Source of the DNA: Amoebophrya sp. AT5.2
Lineage: Eukaryota; Sar; Dinophyceae; Syndiniales; Amoebophryaceae
DNA length: 39,612 bases
NCBI GenBank assembly: GCA_005223375.1
Contig: RXOD01003889.1
Coordinates: 1 to 39,612, forward strand
Reading direction: 5' to 3'
This document shows positions 8,825 through 19,560 of this stretch, one piece after another (position 1 is the stretch's first letter; each line of letters opens with the position of its first letter). Under the pieces are notes generated by a model. That model ran no database searches, was not told where the DNA came from, and was given only the letters and a program-made list of their open reading frames with translations. A program made the position numbers and the translations under genes.

Positions 8825-11800
8825 TCAGCGTTTTCCGACACTTCCCGCTGTTCCCCTCCGACTACCGCCTCGGGAAATCACCGCTGCGCCCGCTTTCGGT
8901 CTCTTCTCGTGTAATTTCTTGCTTCTCTTCGCCACCGCGTCGAACTCTTTTACGAAGGTACCCAGCGTCTTCAAGAACGTTTCGCACGTCTCCTTTTCCT
9001 CCGCAAAATACCTGACTAGGTACTTGCCCAAAAACTCGACGTATCCAGACATGGCGAACAGCAGTGTCCGTCGCTGTTCTCCGCGGGCCACGCAGTCGCT
9101 GACCTGCGCCAGGGTCGGCGGGCTGTAAACCGCAGCGTCGGGAGTTTCGAGGTACTTCCGCGCCTCGCGATCGGCGAACGCCAGATTGTCGTGGAACGCC
9201 TTTATCTTCTCGCGAATGTCGGCGAAGTCGACGCTCTGGGCGACGGCCAGAACGTGGTGAAGTTCGAATTTGAGGCGCTCGCTCAAATCGGCGGGTAGTC
9301 GGTGAACGAGAAAAGTAAGCAGATCGACCTGTAGTTGTGACGCGCGGGCGCGGGGGAAAAATAAATTCAATTTTGTATTTGTCGTGCACGGTGACGATAG
9401 ATTCACCAGATAGAAAGGCTGGCGCTGGGAAGATGAAGCCCATGCCCAAGCCGAAGTGCTAGCTACTACATCAAATGTAGATACGAAATCATTATCTATG
9501 ATCATGAAAATGTAGAGAGTCCGCCAAATCTGAACTACAGGTACGAAAACGAACCTCTCCTTTCTGCCCCTGGATCTTTATCTCGCGTAGCTTCTTGAGG
9601 CTGTTTACGGAAAACGACTTCGTATACAAAACAGCGTCCAGATCTTTCGCCGTTTTCACCGCGACGGCCGTCTCTGCTTGTTCTTGTTTGCTGGTGTTGG
9701 TTTTCTTGTCGACGTCGCTATCTCTGGCAGCTTCGGTAGTTTTTGCCACCTCGGTCGCGGATGAGGTGGAAGATGTTGCAGTAGCATCGGTGGCGTCCAC
9801 TACATCCACCCCGTAATTCACGTAGTTTCCCAGGAGCAGCACCATCGTCAGCAACGTCTGCAGCGCCTCCGAATGCAAACACTCGTAAACCGCTGCCTCG
9901 ATCGCTAACAGCTCCTTGAAAACGGGGTCCTGGTAGCAGTGTTTTCTCTCCCGCGTCTCGGGTGGCAAGTTTTCCAGTAGCATTACGGATCGCGCATAGC
10001 CAGTGACCCCCGCGGCGACGGCGCCCAGCTCACCAACGTCGTTGCGGACGAAAGCGCAAAAGGCGCTTGCCTCCTGCTCGGCGACCGGAAAGGTGCTGTG
10101 GCTGATCTTGCTCCAGCTGTCCTCGTCGGGTAGAATCGCATTGATTCGGGCGGAGGCGTCGACCTGCAGCTGCTGTTGCGAAGTGGCTGTACTGGCGCAT
10201 GAAGCGCTTGTGCAAGCGGCTGGAATCGAGGATGACGCACGGCTAGGATCAAGTTCGCCACTTCTGTCCAGCAAACTCACGAATGACGAGGAACAAGAAG
10301 ATGCAGAGGCCCCTGCCTGGCACAGCCCCAGGAAGCCTTCCCAGGGATGCAACAACGCTTTTTCCAGCTCTGCATGAAGATTTCCCAACTGGAGCAAGCG
10401 CTTTCTCCTCTCGTTCAGCAAATAGGCATGCCGCGCGTAGTTTGTCCCTGTTGTACACATCATCTCGAGCTGTACCTGCATCAGGCGTATCCGTTCCCGC
10501 GGTCGTGACACTTTCTCCTTGATGCTAATCATGAACTGTTCGATCGGATGAAGCAGCTCAGGATGCGTCACCAAGGCAATCTTCTTCTGTTCGTCATCCG
10601 CCGGAAGTAGCCGTTTATAACTTTCCAGCTCGTCGTTGTCGTAGCGCACGTAGAAAGCGAGTTTCTTTTTGCTCTTACAACTGTTAATGTGTTGGCTTTC
10701 TGGATCTGTCGTGTCGTCGTTTTTGGAGGCCGCACCTGCGGAACATGATGACGACGACGAAGTGGATGAAGATAAACCAGCAGCGACAGCTACTACGTCC
10801 GCCGTGTCCTCTTCATCCGCCGCAGAAGCGATTCCTTCTCGCACGAGCACGTCGACTGGCAACTGCGTTGCTTCTGCCCCACCATATTCATCGGCGTGCG
10901 TCGGCGTGCTCATCATGGAATCGTCCCCAGAATGCAACAGCGACTCGCGAACGCTCTTCACCTGCGAAGCGAAGTGTCGCGCTTCCAGCTCACGCACGGT
11001 CGCGACATCCCGTAATCGGTGCACCGCGGAGCATTCGCGCACATCAGCCAGAATGCGATCCTTCGGCGGTAGTCTCGCGAGGCAAACTGAGATCTGCAGG
11101 TGTCGATCTCGCGACAAAATCGCCTGCTCTTCCGGTTTTTTCCCCTTCTTTCCTGCCGCCTTTCCGCGGCCTTTGCCGCCGGCAGTGCCGCCCGTACCGT
11201 CTTCGTTCGTATCGCCGTCCTTCGCCTGATCAGCGCCTGCTCCGTCCCCTGCCTTGTTCTTGTTTCCGCTCGTAGCAGAGGCAGACGATCGCACACGGAA
11301 TCCATACTTCTTCTGCAGCTCCGCCGCAAAGCTACCGATCGACCGCAGGCTGTTCGTTCGCGAGGCCAGCTTGTCGTCCAGATCGCGCCGCTTCGACGAC
11401 GAGTTGACGTAGGAGTGCCGCGCAGGCACAGCAGCAGCAGTCCCGGCTCCACTCGTGCCGCTTCCCGTTGAGGTCGCGTGCTGCGCCGTGTGCCGGCGTT
11501 TCGAGGCGTGTCGCTTTTTGCGCGAAAGGGCGTCTTCGTGCTGCTCCTCCATGCATAATTCGCTCGACGTCTGCGACGAACAGCCGTCGATAGGAGCCGC
11601 CTGTGGAGTACCTCCTTCGTCGGCTCGTTGCAATCCGCCGCTGCGGTCACAAGAGAGAGACAGTCTCGCACCGCTGTCATCGTCAAGTGTTGTTCTTGAC
11701 GAAGCGATGGAGGACGTTCTGCTCCCAGTACCACTCAAAGAGCAGTCCTGCCGAACGACCACGTCGCTTGGAGGAGCATCAGATGAGCGCTTTCGAGTTC

Positions 11801-14800
11801 GGTTTTGCTGGCTTGCACCATCACCAAGAAGAGTGCTTTCGTCGTCCTCTTCGCTGGAATCCGCCAAGGAATCCTTTTCATCCTCTTGTTCAGAGGAGCT
11901 CCCCATCTCGTCCTCGTCAAAAAGCTGTGCCTTGATTTCCGCAGAAATACGCGCGGCCCAGATCGTATGCTTCCCGCAGGCTTCGTTTGATGTGTCCGTC
12001 CAAAAAAGCTGCTTTCCGAGCGGGAGAAACCCCGGACGCTTCTTAGCAACGGCTGCTTTGGTGCCCTTGCCCCCGTTCTTTCCCTTTCCTTTCGCTGCGG
12101 CGCCTTTTGCTCCGCCGACGCTTGGCGCAGCAGGCTTGCCCCCTTTCGCCGGCGGCGCCGGTTTCGCACCCTTCGCTGCGTCCCCCTTCGCGGGAGGCGG
12201 TGCGGGGGGCTTGCCTTTCGCTCCTTTACCTTTCGCGTCGTCGGTACTTCTTCTCGGAGAAGTTGCGTCTTTGTCTTTCTTTCCCGATCCCTTTCCGGGG
12301 GGTGCATTTTCGTCGGTCTTTGCATCCAGAGGGACAAGAGCAATCTTAAACCCGTCGGGCACGCTGACGGTCTGCGCTCCCGCTCCTTGTAGAGGTGAAG
12401 AGGAGGCTGAAACTCCGCCTCCTTCCACGTCTGGCGACGCCGACGGATGTCGCAAGGACGAAGATGAAGGGTGAGCAGCCGGGCCACTCGAGCTCGAACC
12501 GCCACTTTCGGCTCCAGTTTTGCCAGAGGTTCCAACGGCAACGCGTAAAAACGGTTGCGAAAGCGCAGACGCAAGGTCGTCCAAAGCTCCGCTGCATGAA
12601 GAAGCTGAAGTGGCTGCGCCGACACTCGCTGCAGACTGCTGGTGTCCGGCCGACACGTCAAGCGAAACCGCAGCTAAGCCGCTCGAAGGAAACGTTGGAT
12701 CCAATGTTGCGAAAATTGCCGATGGTGAGTCGGCTCCAGCAACATCCTGCTGAGCTGTTCCGCTCCCCCTGGAAACATCACCAACGACAAAGAGCGGGTA
12801 CTGTGTCGTACCATCGCTGGTCTTCTGCATCGAAGAAGACGGCAAGGCCGTGAGGGGAAGGCCCGCAGCGCCAGGCGGGGTCGCGACGTGTGGCCCCCCT
12901 GGAGCAGAAGTCGTTGAAGAAGATGAAGACGGAAAAACGACTACTGGTACTGAGCCGCCAGCGGGCGCAGCAGGCAGTGGAGAAGACTCGACTATGTTCA
13001 CGACGCCATTGTCGCCCTTTACACTTCGCGATAGCTTTCGCGTTCGAGTGGCGCCCCCCGGTCCGGGAAGCAAAGGCGGCCGTCCTCTTGGAGGTTGCGC
13101 GGCGCCGCCATCGTGGGATACGGGAGCCAGAAAGGTCGGCGCGCTGCTGGCTTCGGTATTGGGCTGCCTGTTGGTTACCGTTTCCGACATATGGGTTCTT
13201 GATGACGATGCGCAAGTGGAGGACGTCGACGCTGTTTGCCGCGCACCTTGACGTTCCTGTACGTCGCGAGCAGGCAGCTCATTTATCAGAGCTGCGCCGC
13301 CTGCTGCCGCGGATGCGTCGATGTCGTTGTCGTCAAATTCGTGCACCAAATCAAAATCGCGAGAGTAAAGACCTGCCTCTGCGTCTGCGCAGGTAACGAG
13401 ACCAGCTGCTGGCGGGTCGTGGGCCGAAGATGAGCTGGGTGTGTGGGGACCCAAGTTTGGGGACGTGAGGTTTGGAGTCGAAAAGACGCTACTTGGCGGC
13501 GGCAGCGGTTCAGGCGGCAGCGCCCTCCGCTGGTAACGGCTCGAGCTATTGGCCCTTGGCCGAGTCGAAAGACCTGGCGCCGAGCTATTCCCAAGGGAAC
13601 AATCGTCGCGACGGCTGTTGGAACCTCGAACGAGGGGCGCAGCCGTTATCTGGAGCGCCGGCGCACCATGATCATGATGAAGGATGCCTCGTGCCTCATT
13701 CCGAGCCGCGAGTAGACTTCCGTTCACTCCTGTTCTTGATGGAAGTGGAAGATCATGCGGCCCTCCGGATATTCCTGGTTCCGCCGCCCGGCCAGATTGT
13801 GATTGATGCCCACCTGTTGCTCTCTTCGGTGGAGCGTAATGGTGGATCTTGGCGCCTTTGAGAAGCTCTGGTGGCGGAAGCAGCGACTGGTCTGCGTCTC
13901 GAAGAGGCATCGAGCTGTCCCTGTCAGCAATTGCGAAGTCGCTCAGATCCGGCGTCACAAGCAAACTTGACGCCTCCGACCCTAGGTCTGACGGCGGACT
14001 CTGCAGATGATCATATCCATAGCGGACTTCGACTTCTGGCGCAGCTGATTCAGCGCCAGCTGTTCCTGTTAGCGGAGGATCGCGAGACGGAAGGGGCGGA
14101 TCGTCTGGTAGAAGTCTGCTCGTGGAGGAACAGGCTGGCGACGTCCCGACGATGACTTGCGAAAGCGGAGCAGCACCCGCGGTTGAGGCACTGGCCGGGC
14201 TTTGCGGGGCGGCTCTGCCTGCTGTCGCTGAAAGCAAGGGCGGCCGTTTTCTACTTGGGTCGATGCTGTCACCCAGTGAGTCGACCTGGGATGCCGTAGC
14301 CATACCAAGCTGGTGCACCGAGACCACCTCCGAGGGGGGCGCGACGCCTGTTGTACTTGTAACGTGTGGATGCGCGCGTGACAGTGGCAACATTGGCGGG
14401 CGACTACCCGCGCGACCTTGAGAAGAGGGCTCCCCCTCCCCCGAACCGCGACGATAAATCGAGCCAGGCAAAAGTGTGGCGGTCGACCTGGGGGGCCCTC
14501 GATGCTCTGATACTGATAGCGTCGACGAGCTGCTCGGTGTAAATCGCATCGCTTCGACGTCCACGTCGTCCAACCTGCTAGTGGAGCCCTGGGATGAAGA
14601 GAACGCGGCGACCCCTCTTTCTGACACCGCGTAGTTCTGCACCTGCAGCCTTTCTGTCGCTAACTTCTGCGGCCCCAGAACTTCCTCGGGACCAACCGCA
14701 GGCGAACTCAATTTGGTTCCAGCGACGCCCCCACCGTCGGCGGCTGCACCTTTCGCTTCCGCTGCGATCCGGTCCAAGAGAAGCTTTTTCGCGGCTGCCC

Positions 14801-17800
14801 TGTCCGCTGCTTTTTTTTCCCGCTCTCGCAGCTTTTTCCGCATTTCGATCGAACTGACGCCGAAGTGCCTTCCGAGCAACTCGAGCGCAGCCTCAAGCTT
14901 GTTCGCGGCAAGCTGCAGTGAGAGCTTCAAAACCGGCCCTGCACAGTCGGAATTCTTCTTCAGGAAATCAAATTCTTGACGGCTCGGGCGACACTGGTGG
15001 CGCGCGCTGAAGAGGAGATGCGGGCGGAGTGAGTTCGGGATGTACGGAAGAGCGACGCTCTCACCGCTGTGGTCACAGCTGCTGCTAGAGCTACTCCGGG
15101 ACATCATTGTGTTCGATGGAACCCCTGACGAGGACGCGGACGACCGGTTTGAAACGACCGGCACAACGCCTATTTGCGCAACACCGTTTTGAATGACCCC
15201 AACCGTGGCCTTCATCTCCAAGACGCCATTTGCCACGGACGCGAATGTCGTGCCACCCCCGGGAGATGCACATGCCACTGGACTGCTCTTGGACAAGTTG
15301 CCGGAGCGCTGCGAAAGCGCGAGCTGGCGCAAGTTCTCGACCGATGCTGACCCTTTAGTCCTGCCGCCTGAAGATACTCTCTGCGAGGATGCCGTCGTCG
15401 TGGCTTCGAATACGCAAACTGCCCGGAAGTTCTCCGGAAGAGCCCCGCCACCGCGCTCTGCGTCTAAATCGATCCGCTTGAATTCCAAAGCGTGCTGCTG
15501 CGGCGGCTGCGCTGCAGTATCTGGAGACTCAGATGAGTCTACTCGTCCTGTTGCAATGAAGTTCGTGTGTAGGTAGTAGTGCCAGATCGGGGCGCTCTCT
15601 ACGTAGCACGTAATGCAGATGTTTCCCCTGAGAACCACCTCGTCCGCGAAGTGAAACTCCGTGAGACCCTCGCTGTCGTAGTGCGTCACCCGGTAATACC
15701 GGCTGTTGTTTTGGAACAGCTCGTAGACCTCGCGGAACTTGCCACCCTGGTTCTTCAACGGGTCCTGGGTAACCGAGGAAAAGCCTGCAACGTTCGCGCC
15801 GTTGGTCAACGGCGGCGACCCGTTGTGTCGCTCGAAGCGTTCGCGCGCCGCCGCGAACGGAATTGCTTTCTTGTCGAGAAACTGCTGCTGGTACTGGTAG
15901 TCGAGCTCGAGATCGCGGAAGTTTTTTTTTCCCGATTGGCTCTGGTGGTGAGACGCCACACAGCTCAGAACGCCCACGGGAGTCTTTTGTACCGCGGACG
16001 AGACTGCAGACTTGAGAAACGACAGCGTGCTGACGGTACCGCTACCTCCGGAAGGAGGTCCACGAGAACCACCGCCACCCGCCGAGCGTGTGCTGAAGGT
16101 TTTCGTCAGCTTCGGAGTTCGCATGCTGCGCAGCTCGCTCGCAGATAATCCGTCTTCCGGCTCCCTGGCGCTAGTCAAGGTCGGTGTGCCGAGGCCAGGA
16201 AGCCGAGCAGGTGCTCCTGGTCTCTGCGCCTGGTGTGATTGTGTGGATGAGCTGGCACCTGTTGGTAGCGGCGGCCTACTCATGGTCGTTCGCGAAGCAG
16301 GTGTCGCTGCGCCTCCTCCGCCAAGTCGTCGCAATTCCGATGCCGAAAGCGAATCGTCGCCGACAAGGTTTTCGGACGGAGCGCCTGCCAGGTTCATCGC
16401 CGCTATTCGCAAGCCTTGCTCTTCGACTTCGTGTTCAGTAACTGCGCGGGCCACCTTACCCGTCGCCAGGTCTAGACTGAGCTGGCCCCTCGCGCTCGGC
16501 TGCCACAGTACGCCCTCGCCCTGCTTGTTCGCCATCTCGTTAAGCGACGAGGTCACCGACCGCGCGTCGCCTGTTGACGAACTCTTTCCGTCCGACGTTG
16601 CGCCCCAGTCGGGGCTCCCCGGTCCCCTAACTGGGTCGTCTGGTGGCCGCTTGTGCGCATGGTTGAACTCGAAAACTCGGAGGGAGAGGCGATACGCATC
16701 GGGACTGTGGAACAGCGAAATCTTTCGAAGGCGAAGCTCCTCCGTCTTCCCGATGTCGTCGTCGCGAAGAGTAGTTCCTTTCGAGGAGGTAGAAGCAACT
16801 CCTGCAACATTCGACCTGTCAAGCAGCGGCAATTTTTCTGCTGGCAGCTGCTCGTGGTCCACAGGACTTCTACTACGCACCGATGCGGAGGCATCCGACG
16901 CGTTCTCTTCGGCAGCCACTGTCGTGGACCCCTGGCTGTCCACGTTTGATTCTGGCGACGTGCCCGGAAGCGCAAGCAGCTGCTTTTGATCTTTCCCACT
17001 TCCTCGTGCTTCGCGTTCTCGCTGACCCGTCGTGGGTGATTTCAACGGCTGCAAATTATGAAGACTCTCAGCATTCGGAATCGAGATTGGTGTAGGGGCT
17101 TCGCCGACACCTAACCCTGACGGCCCTGCCGCGAGTACGGGGCGGTTTTGGCGCCGCCACATCTGCAGCAAATGCGTCAAATGGTTCAGAAACCGCACAC
17201 AGGATGGTGGGGCCGAGACGCCGCTTTCAAAGAATCCAAGCGGATCAGCCTCCTCTTCGGCAGTCAGCATCGCCAGAATGTGCTGCCAGCTCCTCGCGTG
17301 GGAAATATCAACCCTGCGCAGCGACGCCGCATTCGTTCTGGCGGCACGGTCGGCCGCCGCTACCGCGTTTTTCCGCCGCAAAGCTTCTGACCGCGCGCGA
17401 TGAAGATTAGGTGTGGTCACCAAGCCGATCGTTGTCGGAGCAGCCCCGAGATCCGTTCGTGATGATCTGTCTGTGGAGCCTGACACTGTGCGCAGGTTCT
17501 TCGGCGTCGCGCCCGACGAAGACGATGCGTCTATCGACATTGAGGGAAAGTCGCTGTTAATATTCTGGTCAACACCTTCCTCCGGTGCCGGACTTCTCGA
17601 CCCAGAGCTGCTGCTGGATGGCGCACATATCTCCACCGTGCCATCTGTGCGTGTGCCTGCGCGTCCCCCGCCTCCCGACGTGGCTTCCACCGCCGCGGAC
17701 GTCGCCATCACGCTCGCGAGCAGGAAAAGCAGGTTGAAGTAGCTGTTCTCCTTGAAGTGCAAAAACGCGACATTGCTCGGGTCCAAATGCAGCCACCAAG

Positions 17801-18284
17801 CCAACACCGAGGAGAACTCCAGCACGAGCTCGAGTGCCGGCGGGCCGTGGTCGGCGCCGGAGTCGTAATCGAAGCTGATCAGTTTTGAGCCGAACTTCTG
17901 CGCTGCGTACTCCTTCAAAATCGAGTTGCTTGTCAAGTCGAAAATCTGGAAGTCGCGGCGCTTCAACGTCGTTGATGTGGACTTTGCTCCGATTGGCGTG
18001 GAAGAAACGACCGTCGCGGCGACCTTGTTTGCGTTGCTGCAGCTAGTCGCGTGAAGATTATCTTCCCCGTTCTTCCCCATCCCGTCCTCTTCGTGTCCGC
18101 AAAAGCGTCGCATGAACAACGCGAGCTCATCAAGGTTATTGCGGTGAATCTCCCGGTGCGTAGGTAGGAGCCACGGACTGCGAAACACGACGAGCCGGTC
18201 CGAAAGGGCCACCACATCCAACGGCTCGCCGGCATCCGGCGGCTCGCTGGGGCGCGGAATCGTGGAGAGGAGTGAATCGGACAT
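8825..18284 (-). CDS. Giant formin: PTEN-like pseudophosphatase, C2, FH1 and FH2 domains
   Basis: Exons are 9555-18284 and 8825-9328, with a phase-0 GT-AG intron at 9329-9554. The join gives LREIKIQGQKGE followed by VDLLTFLVHRLP, restoring the FH2 core. Predicted length is about 3,098 residues. I start at ATG 18284; an upstream GTG is preceded closely by an in-frame stop. Residues about 20-200 match the PTEN phosphatase domain (LSDRLVVF, HRNNLDELALFMRRF, LVLEFSSVLAWWL), but the catalytic loop reads HFKENSYFN, without the HCxxGxxR cysteine and arginine. A C2-like domain with long insertions follows, ending near VVLRGNICITCYVESAP (about 870-910). About 1,100 disordered residues lead to a Lys-rich FH1 (GKPPAPPPAKG, about 2025-2080). 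FH2 begins at GKQLFW (about 2092) and continues through SYKRLLPADDEQ and LLGNYVNYG. The role is actin nucleation with lipid or membrane anchoring, by analogy with plant class II formins. Confidence 0.88.
9329..9554 (-). other. Intron in the formin FH2 domain (226 nt, GT-AG)
   Basis: The donor GAGAG/GTTCGT is at 9554 and the acceptor CTACAG/GTCGAT at 9329. Removing it joins two phase-0 exons and restores the FH2 motif 'LkdiKxxdkktxLLxflv'. It shows none of the terminal inverted repeats seen in the lyase introns, so it serves as an ordinary-intron comparison within the same window. Confidence 0.8.
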
Positions 18285-19560
18285 CGCTTCAGATGAAAGC
18301 ACGCGCGACGTCGGCGACGCTTAACGTTCTGCTTTATTTGCTGGGACTTGAAGGAACAGCCGCCCTTCTACTTCGAATTCTTCATGTTCTTGGCGCCTGC
18401 CAAATCTTCCACTTCCTCGTGAGTTCGCTGCCTCACTAAGTACTTCCTCCGCGACAAGATCAAGATAGCCTGCTTTTCCTCTAGCTGCTCCGCCGCACAA
18501 CAATTAAAAACGGAGGCCGCCTTCGCGCAGCTCTCGTGGTCCCCAAAAGTGGAGAAACAAAAACACTTGGCGATTGCAAGATGCTGACGCAATCCTTTGC
18601 TGCGAGCTGCATTTTTTATGTTGAAATCTATCTTCGTAGTGAAGATCGAGTACTTTCTGCACACCTACTCACACTCAGCGCGACTTAGTATACGCAAACC
18701 GTCCTACACCTGCTCATCCTCGCCGATTTGATATCTGCGACATAAGTTTCGTCGCTGCAGACGCAATGGGATGGCAGTTGCATGCACGGTGCATAACTAG
18801 TGTTGCACTAACATGCTCATGCATCTTGTTCGTGATCTTGTTGGTCGTCTTTCCTTTCCCAACTACACTATACCTACTCATACGATGAATGCGCATGCAG
18901 ACTCTCGGAATCACGGCGGTATGCCAATCAATGTTCGTCGAGATGAACAAGATCCAAAGCGCCAAAAACATCAAGCCGGACGCCTTTTTCGACAGAGGAG
19001 CCGGCCCTCGCTTCAGTCGTTGGCTGTGCTAGGTCAGCAACGCTCTCCTGCCTCTGTCGTCCAAAGGTGAAGTTCTTGTGGCGTGTGACCTTCAAAAATG
19101 CCACTCTTTCTGTCCGCGCCCGCGAAAAATCGGCACCAGCTTCATGTTGACCACCGTATTGGGAGCGCATCAGGGAAGATTGGGACAAGGTTAAAGGCCA
19201 ATCCCCATAAAGTACGCTGCTACCGTGCGGTAAAATATGTTCATCAATCTAGTTTTTACACCTATTCTTTGTACCAGTATTCTTGCAATTGCTACACGCT
19301 CAGCAGCGGACTCTGAAACGAAAAATTTTGTGTGGAGACAGATTTGAAACAAAGTAGATGAACATGCCACCGGCGCATGCGCACGCTCATCTCTCTCTGG
19401 GGACAAAAATACAACTGCGTGTGTGATAAATTCTATCTTAGAATGCTTTCTATACCTTAAAAAATGCACATGAGAAAGATTATCTTGAGCCTACTTACTT
19501 TACTCCTGTTTGTCTTCTACTATCGGTCAGCGAGGACATTCTCGCTTCTATTGCGGCATC
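18285..19560. other. Intergenic gap, no gene assigned
   Basis: This gap of about 1.3 kb lies between the formin start and the lyase stop. Two minus-strand frames read somewhat like protein: one ending at 18368 (EEKQAILILSRRKYLVRQRT) and one around 18928-19170 with an ATG at 19170. The first has no usable ATG, and neither shows a recognisable family or clear splice partners, so I do not call them. A small spliced gene here cannot be excluded. Confidence 0.4.

Noticed and set aside
11455..12474. 339-codon plus-strand frame inside the formin
   Set aside because: It mirrors the low-complexity Lys/Ala/Gly-rich FH1 region on the opposite strand; its composition explains its length.
18368..18664. 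98-codon minus-strand frame upstream of the formin
   Set aside because: It begins at GTG, has no usable ATG, and I find no splice partner with supporting motifs. It could be a terminal exon, but that is unsupported.
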